Positions 16,990 to 26,424 of a stretch of DNA of 64,000 bases are shown piece after piece. The position numbers and the translations under genes were made by a program. This stretch comes from Lachnospiraceae bacterium. Lineage in GTDB: Bacteria; Bacillota; Clostridia; Lachnospirales; Lachnospiraceae. Numbering within the stretch: the first letter of the stretch is position 1; the number at the start of each line of letters is the position of its first letter. The notes under the pieces were generated by a model. It saw nothing but the letters and a program-made list of their open reading frames with translations, was not told the DNA's origin and made no database searches. The DNA lies in contig JAAVAE010000010.1 of assembly GCA_014804245.1 (NCBI GenBank), positions 1 to 64,000 on the forward strand. Reading direction: 5' to 3'.

Positions 16990-17589
16990 ATGATGAAGAG
17001 AAAACGATTAAAGGGTGAAAGATCAAATGAAGGCATTAAATTTATGTTATATTTGCTTTCTTTATGGTTGCTTTTCTTTATGCTGATTGTTTTAAAAGCA
17101 GATTTTTCAAATTTGTCGGTGAAAGGAAATGAAGTACGGATTGGAACAATTTTGACTGATAATCTGGTGCCGTTTATTTGCCTTATTTTAATGATAGCCG
17201 GATTTATTGGATATGTAGTGTTTAGGGATAGGCTAAGGTCGGCTAAGGATTATCCAGTTGAGTTGGTTGAATGTAAAAGTATCGATTATGAAACGCTGTC
17301 GTTCCTTGCTACCTACGTTATACCTCTTATCTGCTTTCCCATGAATACAGGAAGGGAAATATTTGTCCTGTTTGCAGTGATTATTATCATCGGCTGTATT
17401 TTTGTAAAAACAAATTTATTCTACTCGAACCCAACTTTGGCATTAATGGGGTTTAGCATATATTCTGTTACAAGTGAAGAGGGTATATTCAAAGATGATA
17501 TTGTTATTGCAATCGGAAGATTGAAGCAGGGAGACAGCATCAAGTACATAAATCTTGGAGATAATGTTTATTTTGTCAAGAGAGTATAA
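16990..17589 (+). CDS. kwaA: Kiwa-like anti-phage protein KwaA (membrane)
   Basis: Polytopic ~200 aa with YETLSFLATYVIPLICF and KTNLFYSNPTLALMGFSIY, immediately upstream of a DUF4868 gene. Confidence 0.78.
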   Translation: MMKRKRLKGERSNEGIKFMLYLLSLWLLFFMLIVLKADFSNLSVKGNEVRIGTILTDNLVPFICLILMIAGFIGYVVFRDRLRSAKDYPVELVECKSIDYETLSFLATYVIPLICFPMNTGREIFVLFAVIIIIGCIFVKTNLFYSNPTLALMGFSIYSVTSEEGIFKDDIVIAIGRLKQGDSIKYINLGDNVYFVKRV

Positions 17590-17616
17590 AGGAAACAGGC
17601 AGAGGGTTTAAGTATA

Positions 17617-18603
17617 ATGAAAAAGATTTGTGACCTTAAACAGAAAACAGAAGAGTTGCTGAATGGCAAAATTGGAATCAAATTATATTTTGTTCTGAAA
17701 ACAGCAGAAGGTCGGCAGGTTAAAGCTGTAAACATTGCAGATGAAACCTTGACAGCGTCTAAAGACGATACAACTTCAGAGACTTTGCTGAAAGGGTTTA
17801 AAGACTCCTTCATGCAAAAGATGGAAGGGTATGAAGAGGAAGATGAAATATTGGCTCTTTCATCTGCCGATGAAAGAAAAAATGCTATATTTTATTATGA
17901 TTTGGATGAACTGCCGGAGGAAATGCAGGAATTATTAAATGTAATGAATCAAAACCAGAAATATGAAACTTTTCAATTTGCAGAGGATTCATTAAATGAA
18001 ATAGCTGCATTTTTAATTGTCATAGGGAATTCAAAGGAAAAATTGTCTCTTTATAGGCAGCAATATCCCATTAGCCTATTAAAAAGGGACAAATGTATGC
18101 TGACTCCGATTCCCCACGCAAATCGTTTGAAAAAAATTACAGAAGATATTCTGCGAGTAGATTTTAATTTCCAGTTTTTTTCATACCAGAATGTAGTTTA
18201 CGTGACGGATGTGGATAGAATAGAGAAAATATGTGGATTCAATGAAATTATAAAGAAAGAGGCGGCAAGAAGTATTGTAGCAATAGAATCCGCAGGTCTG
18301 ATTGATGATATTGAAGTTTTGCGGGATGAACTTGATAATACCGCCTTTGCAAGAAAGCTTACCAGAATATACAGAGATTCTAAGGTGCTGAAAAGTGTGA
18401 ACAAGAGTGAAATTATTGATTTTACTAGAAAACATAATTATTTTCAAAAAAATCCTTTAAAGCTGAATGCAACGGGGGATAGATTTATTCTGGATACAAA
18501 ACGATCTAAGAATACATTTATGAAATTGCTGAATGATGATTTGCTGACGTCTGCTTTAACGAAGGCGGAATATGAATCGTTGGCGAAGAATTCTGTAGGG
18601 TAG
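17617..18603 (+). CDS. kwaB: Kiwa-like anti-phage protein KwaB (DUF4868)
   Basis: 328 aa DUF4868-like protein paired with KwaA; size and C-terminal pattern (DEL..TAFARKLTRIYRDSKVL) fit the family. Confidence 0.78.
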   Translation: MKKICDLKQKTEELLNGKIGIKLYFVLKTAEGRQVKAVNIADETLTASKDDTTSETLLKGFKDSFMQKMEGYEEEDEILALSSADERKNAIFYYDLDELPEEMQELLNVMNQNQKYETFQFAEDSLNEIAAFLIVIGNSKEKLSLYRQQYPISLLKRDKCMLTPIPHANRLKKITEDILRVDFNFQFFSYQNVVYVTDVDRIEKICGFNEIIKKEAARSIVAIESAGLIDDIEVLRDELDNTAFARKLTRIYRDSKVLKSVNKSEIIDFTRKHNYFQKNPLKLNATGDRFILDTKRSKNTFMKLLNDDLLTSALTKAEYESLAKNSVG

Positions 18604-18610
18604 TATGGGG

Positions 18611-18715
18611 AAATGAAGGATAATTGATTATTATCGGTCAGAAATAATTTGGATAGTTTAGTGTAGTCCCCCGAAAAACAGTGTAACAAAATTTATTAGG
18701 TAGTTTAAGATTATC
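18611..18715 (+). repeat. 105-bp inverted repeat, left copy
   Basis: Perfect reverse complement of 23002-23106 by manual alignment. Confidence 0.95.
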
Positions 18716-18775
18716 GATATGCAGCGTGAATGATAAAACCAGATATTTAGTATTGGACAAACAGGAAAAATATTA

Positions 18776-21700
18776 ATGAAAATAGAATGGGAAAAAATAA
18801 AAAATGGGTTTTCGGGGTTTGAAAGCCTTGCATGTAAATACGTTGAAATGAATTTTCCAAATCCCAATTGGACCCAAACCAATGCGACCAGAGACGGCAA
18901 TAGAGATGCGGTTGCTGTTTTTTTAGGATATAAAGGAAGTGAATCATCTAGGGAAAAATGGTGGATGGAAGCTAAGTACTCCACATCCGTTGATATATTA
19001 AGCCGTTATCGTTTAGATGCAACAATTGTAAGCGCCATTTTAGAAAAAAATGTCACCAAAGTAATTTTTGTTACTAACGTAATAATAAATGCCAAAATTA
19101 TTAATGATATACGAAACGCCTTATACAATTCTATTCAATGTACTGATGTTTTATTTTGTACTAAATATTCTTTAGAATACTGGCTATCCAATAATATTGA
19201 TATTTATAAAGAATTTTTTGATGATTCTACGGATACTATTTTTACGGATATTGAATATCCTGATTTATTTGTGATATCTGAAATAGAATATTATTCTGAA
19301 ATTAGTAATATTCTTATTTTTCGAGAATCGTTAAGGGAATTAAATACAGATGACAAATATTTTGGCTATTTTGTAATCTTTTCTTCTGAAGCACGAAAAC
19401 TCTTTCTTAAACCTCATAGTAAAATGAAAGGAATCACTATTACTAGTGATAGTAATATTTCTTTGCTACCAGGAGAGAACGCTGTGAAATTCTCATTTTA
19501 TATTGATGAGTATGAGTTTACAATTAATGATAATATATATTCGCCTATTTTTATTTTGGGTGATATTGAAGTTTCATCAGCTCGATATATTATTCCATTA
19601 AAAAAAAACAAACTTGTATTAGAATTATCCGGACAAAAAAAACTAATTCAGGATTTAGTCATCAAATACAAAAAATTTATAAATGACAAAGTATATAGCT
19701 TCAATTTTATTGAGGGAGTATCTGGTAGTGGTAAAAGTTATGTATTAGAAAATTTTTTGAAAGAAACTATTTCACCTAGCAAAGAAATATTTTTTGCTGA
19801 ATTTACAAACTCACCTAGAAATAATAATGAATTATTAGTATATTTAGTGTTATTTATTTTATTTCCTTTTCTTAATCCAGCCGATATAGATAGTAAATAT
19901 TTAAAAGAACTTCAGAATAATTTTGTAGGTTGTTCGATTATTGATTTAGTTTCAAATAAACAGGACTTTGATAATCTTGCCAAAATTATGTCTAATTTTC
20001 ATATAAATGATAATATCTTCCCTATAAAGATTAATATTCATGAACGTATTATAATTTTAGATGATTTACAAAAGCTTACAAGATATGAGGCAAATTTTTT
20101 GTCTGTTATTATTGCTGATTTGCAAAGGCATAATTTACCTGTTTTTGCTGTTCTAAGTTCTCAGCCTTCTTTTTATACACAAAAGACTTTCAATAATTTG
20201 ATAGAGCATTGTGTTGTAGATCATTATATTTATTCTATTGGATTAAATGATATTTTCCGTGCACTTCCTACAAATAAAAAAAATAGTGTTTATTTGAACA
20301 ATGAAATATCATATACAATACAATTTAATGTTGTTGAAATTTTTTTGCTTTCTAAATATATTATGGATAACGAAATTGTTATAAATAATATACATGATTT
20401 TGTAAAAGTTTGCAAAATATTTCAAAGAACGTCTATATTAGAATTATATATACTTAAGCAATTTGAGAATTTCTTTAATATATATCCTCAATGTAAAAAA
20501 ATTTGTGATTCTATTTACTGGGCAAGCGAGCCAAAGAATGTTGATCTTTATGATAACACTGAGTTGGGATTTCTATTATCATATGGTTTAGTAAAATATA
20601 ACTTTGATTCATATTTAGTACCTACACATGATATTTATAAATTTTATTATTGCAAACATTATAAGCTAACTGTTTTTAATGAAAATGAATACAAAGAGGG
20701 CAGTTTAGAAATAATTAAATACAAAATAGAACATGAAATAGAATATAAATTTTTACTAAAAGAAGCTAATAAAATTATAGATTTATCAAATAATCAAAAA
20801 TTTTATTCTGTTTCCTTTATATTACAAGATATTTTTGAAACTTCCCAAAAAGAAAATTTAATGAATCGTCTAGATAAAGTGACATATTATAAACTCTATT
20901 TTGCATATGCACTATCTGCAACCCATCAAAGTATTGAAAAAACGGGATATGATATTTTTGTAGAATTAGGTGATGAAATAAGAAATATTACTATACCAGA
21001 AATTCTAGAATTATCAATCAATGTTGATTGGGATTTAGCTATTGGAGATTATGAGCGTTTAAGGTATCAGAAAGCACTTCTTCGGATGCGGACAATTATA
21101 ATTTCGCTAATGAAATTTATAAAAATAAGCAATAAATCAAATGATTTAAAGCAATATTCAAAATATTATGATGTATTAATGTTGGATACTCTTATTCGTG
21201 CAAATACAGAAAACACATTGCCATATAACATTTATTTACAAAGAATTTTGCTTATGGAAAAGCATGGATTTATTTATAGGAGCAAAAGTTTTCAAGTTCG
21301 TTTTGCTTTAGCTTTATGCACACAAAATATGGATCAATGTTTAGAAACATTATCAGTATGTAGCGATTATTTTCAAAAAGAACATGGTACAGAAGACAAA
21401 TATTATTTATGGGCAAAATACCATTTTTATTATTTCTCTATGATATATAATAAAAAACCTGAGCTTCTTAATAAGGTAATAAAGCACCATAATAATCTAA
21501 AAAAGAATTTTTATTTAAACTATAGGCAACGAATAAATGGTTTAGCTTCATATTTTTATTTTATTGGAGACGTAACAAATGGAAATAAATATATGCTTTT
21601 AGAAGCTTCATTTGATAATGAACTGCCGCTGCGACAAGTTGCGTTCCACTATGAAACAGTTGCACTACATGAAATTTTGATTAATAATTTTGAAGATGCT

Positions 21701-21877
21701 AAACAAGCTTTGCAGAAAGCTATTGGCATATTTAATGAGCTACCTTCTTATCAAAAAATTGCAGTGCATAATTTTAATGTATTACAAAAAACTTCAGTTC
21801 TTCCAAATATAAAGTATTGGTTTGGAGATGTTTTATCTTATGAAACTTATTACATAGATAGTCGTTGTTCTTGGTGA
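18776..21877 (+). CDS. Large nuclease-like + P-loop NTPase + helical-repeat protein, Avs/STAND-like candidate defence protein
   Basis: N-terminal NRDAVAVFLGYK...WWMEAKYS (D...ExK PD-(D/E)xK-like); P-loop GVSGSGKS; Walker B-like RIIILDDLQ; long C-terminal helical region. Confidence 0.7.
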   Translation: MKIEWEKIKNGFSGFESLACKYVEMNFPNPNWTQTNATRDGNRDAVAVFLGYKGSESSREKWWMEAKYSTSVDILSRYRLDATIVSAILEKNVTKVIFVTNVIINAKIINDIRNALYNSIQCTDVLFCTKYSLEYWLSNNIDIYKEFFDDSTDTIFTDIEYPDLFVISEIEYYSEISNILIFRESLRELNTDDKYFGYFVIFSSEARKLFLKPHSKMKGITITSDSNISLLPGENAVKFSFYIDEYEFTINDNIYSPIFILGDIEVSSARYIIPLKKNKLVLELSGQKKLIQDLVIKYKKFINDKVYSFNFIEGVSGSGKSYVLENFLKETISPSKEIFFAEFTNSPRNNNELLVYLVLFILFPFLNPADIDSKYLKELQNNFVGCSIIDLVSNKQDFDNLAKIMSNFHINDNIFPIKINIHERIIILDDLQKLTRYEANFLSVIIADLQRHNLPVFAVLSSQPSFYTQKTFNNLIEHCVVDHYIYSIGLNDIFRALPTNKKNSVYLNNEISYTIQFNVVEIFLLSKYIMDNEIVINNIHDFVKVCKIFQRTSILELYILKQFENFFNIYPQCKKICDSIYWASEPKNVDLYDNTELGFLLSYGLVKYNFDSYLVPTHDIYKFYYCKHYKLTVFNENEYKEGSLEIIKYKIEHEIEYKFLLKEANKIIDLSNNQKFYSVSFILQDIFETSQKENLMNRLDKVTYYKLYFAYALSATHQSIEKTGYDIFVELGDEIRNITIPEILELSINVDWDLAIGDYERLRYQKALLRMRTIIISLMKFIKISNKSNDLKQYSKYYDVLMLDTLIRANTENTLPYNIYLQRILLMEKHGFIYRSKSFQVRFALALCTQNMDQCLETLSVCSDYFQKEHGTEDKYYLWAKYHFYYFSMIYNKKPELLNKVIKHHNNLKKNFYLNYRQRINGLASYFYFIGDVTNGNKYMLLEASFDNELPLRQVAFHYETVALHEILINNFEDAKQALQKAIGIFNELPSYQKIAVHNFNVLQKTSVLPNIKYWFGDVLSYETYYIDSRCSW

Positions 21878-21912
21878 TTCTGTTATCAATTAAATATATA
21901 TTTCTGTTATTC

Positions 21913-22899
21913 TTATTTCAATGTAGTGTCAGATATATAGGGTTGTATATGCTTCCTGATTTCGTCAGCATTAGCATATTCAAAGTAATCTTCTAAAGAT
22001 ACTAATTCTTGCATTGCTAATATTGCCTTTTTTAGATATATTTTTTTCTTATCATCATCAGTGATAAATTCAAAGATTTGCTTTATTACAAGATCTAATG
22101 ACTTTTCGCACAATTTGTAATATTGAAATTTATATATATCATATTTATTAGCATTTTTTAAATATACCTTTGTAATAATCATACTCTTTTTAAAATCATC
22201 TATGTGTTTTTCTTTGAAAGATTGAATTGTCGAGTTTTTACGTCGATAATGTCTATAACATACATCCGGAATGCAAATTATTTTTTTGGCATAGAGGAAA
22301 GTATAAATAGAAAATAATTTACCTTGGTAGGAAATATTTTCTTCAAAAGACGCAGATATAGCATTTAGGAATTCTCTGCGGAATATTTTATTGGTGCAAT
22401 AAAAAGGTATTGTTATGCCCATATCGTACTGCTGCAATAAAATTTTAAAAGCGGTATCTGGGATAAGAGAATAAAACTGATTATATTTACAAGGATAATA
22501 AGGCATATCTATAGGGCTATCATATTCTCTTTTTATAGAAAATACACCTATATCACTGCCGGAATGTTCCATTGCATTATATGCTTTCTCATACAAATTT
22601 AAATCGACCCAATCGTCACTATCGCAAAAAGAGATATATTTACCCTGAGCAGTTTGCAAGCCTTTATTACGTGCACCACCAGCTCCCAAACGTTCTTCAT
22701 TTTTTAAAAATTTAATATTTAAATATTGTGAATAATATGCTTGAACCTCATCAAGTGTTTCAGTGGAGGCATCATCAACAATAATAATTTCAATAGATTT
22801 AATTGTCTGATTAATCAACGAATCTATGCATCTATATAAATAATTTGCAGTATTGTATGTTGGTACTATAACACTAATGTTATATTCAAAATTACTCAT
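21913..22899 (-). CDS. Family 2 glycosyltransferase
   Basis: SVIVPTYNTANYLYRCIDSLINQTIKSIEIIIVDDAS...GAGGARNKGLQTAQGKYISFCDSDDW. Confidence 0.93.
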   Translation of the reverse strand: MSNFEYNISVIVPTYNTANYLYRCIDSLINQTIKSIEIIIVDDASTETLDEVQAYYSQYLNIKFLKNEERLGAGGARNKGLQTAQGKYISFCDSDDWVDLNLYEKAYNAMEHSGSDIGVFSIKREYDSPIDMPYYPCKYNQFYSLIPDTAFKILLQQYDMGITIPFYCTNKIFRREFLNAISASFEENISYQGKLFSIYTFLYAKKIICIPDVCYRHYRRKNSTIQSFKEKHIDDFKKSMIITKVYLKNANKYDIYKFQYYKLCEKSLDLVIKQIFEFITDDDKKKIYLKKAILAMQELVSLEDYFEYANADEIRKHIQPYISDTTLK

Positions 22900-23001
22900 A
22901 TATGTGCCTCCAAGTATGCTGAACGCAGTACAAAAATTGGATTATATTAACTTATTTACAAATAAGTTAATATGCCGATAAATATCCTTATGCTATTTAG
23001 T

Positions 23002-23106
23002 GATAATCTTAAACTACCTAATAAATTTTGTTACACTGTTTTTCGGGGGACTACACTAAACTATCCAAATTATTTCTGACCGATAATAATCAATTATCCT
23101 TCATTT
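23002..23106 (-). repeat. 105-bp inverted repeat, right copy
   Basis: Perfect reverse complement of 18611-18715. Confidence 0.95.
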
Positions 23107-23281
23107 ATAAAAAGCTTTGCATTAATCTATATTTAAATATAAGATGTAAGAAACCAAAATGTATAGGTGATTGCGAAACAAGGTGGAAATCCTGTTACAC
23201 AGAATTTCAAGAATAAAAGAAGACGGTGATAGTTTTTGGCGCACTTTAATAAACCCAGTTAGCTTTATTAAGTGGTAAGCC

Positions 23282-23745
23282 CTATGCTATCAGAGGCTTT
23301 AAACTGCGGATATATTCATGATGATGGATTTTGTCTGCATGTACTACGGTTATTAGCTGTGTAATACTTGCCTGAATTAAATCCGCATGTAATGTTTCTT
23401 CATTCCGGGTACGCCGATTAGCAAGACAGAGATTCTCTTTGATATGATTTATGTCTCTTTCGACGACGGTCCTGATTTTGTAAGTGTTATCCCATTCTTC
23501 GGTTTTTCGGAGCATTTCGTGGTAAGCACGAAGGTCTTTTTGGGGATAGAGGTAAACCATACGTCCACATTTTGAGGAAGTGCAGGGACTGTCACAAAGG
23601 CATTCGCGATGAGATTTCCGTGTGGTCCGGTCATATACCCATAACATCCTGGGGCAGATGAATTTATATCGGGTTTATAATGATGTAGAGAGCGTCGAAG
23701 AGTAAAATTCTGTATTTGGAGATATTGCCCAATATACAGAAACAC
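23282..23745 (-). pseudogene. Transposase remnant (IS1182-like DDE transposase C-terminus, frameshifted)
   Basis: RTVVERDINHIKENLCLANRRTRNEETLHADLIQASITQLI resembles IS1182-type C-termini; split over two minus-strand frames. Confidence 0.65.
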
Positions 23746-24332
23746 AAATGGAAAATGGATTTATAAAATATAGTTTTGAAGATTCATATGACCATGTGCT
23801 TCTAAACATTTTTGCAAAATTAATAAGAATATTTAAAGTTGGAAATGACGCAAATATAAATTGTGCTTTATTTGATGTCGGATTTGATTATATTGGCAAT
23901 CAGAATTTTTACGATTATAGCGAATAGCCATAGAGAAAGTCATCATGCTAAAAACATGTGCTAAAAGCAGGTAGAAAATTTGCAACGCAAAGGACAAAGA
24001 AAATATATTATTCAACTATATAATGTATTTTTTCAATTAATTGCCATGATGCAACGGAAGATGTTGTATTGTGCATTCTGTCATTTCCCTTTTTCGTCAA
24101 TAAATATTTTACATGACAAACACCAAGTCTCATGTTATACTTCAATCAAAGCATAAATTTCAATATTCTATTACATATCTAAATGCTAAATCAATAGCAG
24201 TTACAATGTGCCTATGGGCGTCAGACGAAATCATGCTTTTATTCCAAAACAAAAATGAATAAAGCAGGAGATTTTAAGTTGACGTTTCCGTATGGCAGAG
24301 ACATTGCTGGTATCTTCTGCAAAGGAGGTACT

Positions 24333-25406
24333 ATGGGAAAAGAAGACATTGGGCTTAAGTCATACTTAGAGGATGTCGGGCGTTATGCAGATCTCTGGAA
24401 TGGCGGTGTATTTGGGGGAAAGGAGATGGTGAAGGCCGGACAGCTGCAGGAAATCAATCCGATTCTCCACAAGGCAGATGATGAAGATATTCTGGAGCGA
24501 AACCGTGATTTGGTCATGAAGCAGAGCAGCGATGGAAAGTGTTTTGCTGTTTTGGCGGTGGAGAATCAAAAGACGGTGGATTATGGTATGCCGGCGCGCA
24601 TCATGCTTCAGGAAGCATTGGAATACAGTCATCAGATTCAGACGATTATGAAGGAAAATGAAAATGCGGATAAGGAGCTCCGCCAGGAAGGAAACAAAAA
24701 GGACAGTCTTTCATTGGTATATCGTGATGCAGGGGAACGACTATATAAAATTAGAAAAAATGACAGGCTTTATCCCGTTATGACGTTGGTGGTATATTGG
24801 GGTGAAAAAGAGTGGGAAGGTCCAAGAAGTCTTCATGATATGATTGATTTTGCTGCTGAAAACAGGGAGATGGAAGAAGAATTCAGAAAACTGGTTCCAG
24901 AGTATCCGCTGCATTTTCTGGATTTATCTACTTTTGAGCATTTTGAATATTTCAAGACAGAGTTAAGACCTCTGTTAGAGTTGTTTAAAAGACGAGACAG
25001 CAAAGAGAAGTTTGTAAAATATATAGAAGAGAACAAAAGTGATTGGAAAATGAATGATGAAAGTTGGTTTATGCTTAGCCAGCTTACTCATTTCAAAACC
25101 TTAAAGAGTTTGATTAAAGAAAAAAGTCAGGAAGCAAGGATGAATCAAGAAGAAGGAGAAAGTGAGGGAAAAAGTATGTTGAAAGCACTTGATGATTGGG
25201 AAAAGGATGCAAGAGCAGAGGGAAAAGTAGAGGGGAAAGCGGAGAGTATTATTGGATTTTTAGAAGATTATGGAGAGATTCCGGTCAACCTAAAAGAGGA
25301 GATTTTCAACCAGAAAGATTTAGAGATCATGCAAAGATGGGTCAAATTAGCTGCGAGGGCAGGCAGTATTCAAAACTTCATACAATGTATGCATGCGCAG
25401 AATTAG
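24333..25406 (+). CDS. Rpn-family recombination-promoting nuclease / putative transposase
   Basis: YADLWNGGVFGG..., KCFAVLAVENQKTVDYGMPARIMLQEALEYSHQI, RLYPVMTLVVYWGEKEWEGPRSLHDM typical of Rpn (PDDEXK) proteins; AAAGGAGG RBS. Confidence 0.85.
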   Translation: MGKEDIGLKSYLEDVGRYADLWNGGVFGGKEMVKAGQLQEINPILHKADDEDILERNRDLVMKQSSDGKCFAVLAVENQKTVDYGMPARIMLQEALEYSHQIQTIMKENENADKELRQEGNKKDSLSLVYRDAGERLYKIRKNDRLYPVMTLVVYWGEKEWEGPRSLHDMIDFAAENREMEEEFRKLVPEYPLHFLDLSTFEHFEYFKTELRPLLELFKRRDSKEKFVKYIEENKSDWKMNDESWFMLSQLTHFKTLKSLIKEKSQEARMNQEEGESEGKSMLKALDDWEKDARAEGKVEGKAESIIGFLEDYGEIPVNLKEEIFNQKDLEIMQRWVKLAARAGSIQNFIQCMHAQN

Positions 25407-25486
25407 AATATGGAATTTTGCTATTTGGTAAATAGTAATTGGGCAAAATACTGTCATTTCAAATTGCAGATAAAGAGGAATCATCA

Positions 25487-26377
25487 TTGAAAAAGAAAAT
25501 ATACATTGTACTGGGAGTAACCGCGTTACTTCTTATCATCTTACTAGTAGGATGGGGTAAAAAAACTACATATAGGGGCGGAAACATTGCGCTGCAGTTT
25601 GATAGAAGAAAATGGCATCTGACATATCGAAAGGGAGAATGCCCAAGGTTTGTGCTGGCTACAAAGAATAATACAAATCCAATCCTCATCATACCAATAG
25701 AAGACGATGGCAGCATATTTGAAAGGTTTCATGAGGATTTTCTGGCAGGGGAGGCCTGGTTTTCGGAATTTGTATTGGAAGAAAGCAAGGTGGATATGAG
25801 GGATGAACAGGGTTATTTATATTATATAGATTCTTTCCCTAACGTACGGGGCGAATGGGAAACCTATATTACCTTCGGTAAAAAACTTGAAAATATTTAC
25901 GTGATAGGGTTGGCGCAGATAAGCAGGTCAGAGGACGAGACGGAGGAAGAAAGCCTGCTGGCAATGCAGAATGAGATGTTGGAGATACTTTCTTCAATTA
26001 CTTATTCTGAGCAGAAGAAGGTGTGGCTGATTCCGGATAAAAGGCATAGTGACGACATTGGTTACAGGGTATGGAGAGCGAAACAAAATGAAGGAAAATG
26101 GGAAGAGCCGGATCGAACCAGAGACAGTGTACCCGATGAGGAAACTGCGAAACAGATAGCAGAGGATTACGACAAAGAATGCGGATGGACAGAGAGAAGC
26201 AGTAAGGACCTTGAGTATGAGGTTGTTGCAGTTTACTTAGAACAAAATTATATATGGTTATTGACTTATAGACCTAAGATGCCGGAAGGACATTTTATAC
26301 TTGATGGCGAAGGAGGAACTGTCAGGATAAGAAGAGATACTGGTGAGATTACTGATGATGCAAGGATTTGGTACTAA
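25487..26377 (+). CDS. Membrane-anchored protein of unknown function
   Basis: N-terminal KKKIYIVLGVTALLLIILLVGW TM segment, no recognised domain; start uncertain (ORF open from 25439). Confidence 0.6.
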   Translation: MKKKIYIVLGVTALLLIILLVGWGKKTTYRGGNIALQFDRRKWHLTYRKGECPRFVLATKNNTNPILIIPIEDDGSIFERFHEDFLAGEAWFSEFVLEESKVDMRDEQGYLYYIDSFPNVRGEWETYITFGKKLENIYVIGLAQISRSEDETEEESLLAMQNEMLEILSSITYSEQKKVWLIPDKRHSDDIGYRVWRAKQNEGKWEEPDRTRDSVPDEETAKQIAEDYDKECGWTERSSKDLEYEVVAVYLEQNYIWLLTYRPKMPEGHFILDGEGGTVRIRRDTGEITDDARIWY

Positions 26378-26383
26378 CAAAGC

Positions 26384-26408
26384 AGCGCATGAAGCGGATT
26401 CATGCGCT
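26384..26408. terminator. Bidirectional terminator between convergent genes
   Basis: AGCGCATGAA gcgga TTCATGCGCT. Confidence 0.65.
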
Positions 26409-26424
26409 GTTCGTATTACAATAT

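Noticed and set aside
18611-23106. Target-site duplication outside the 105-bp repeats
   Set aside because: The bases just outside (…TATGGGG | and | ATAAAAAG…) show no matching direct repeat, so simple transposition is not demonstrated.
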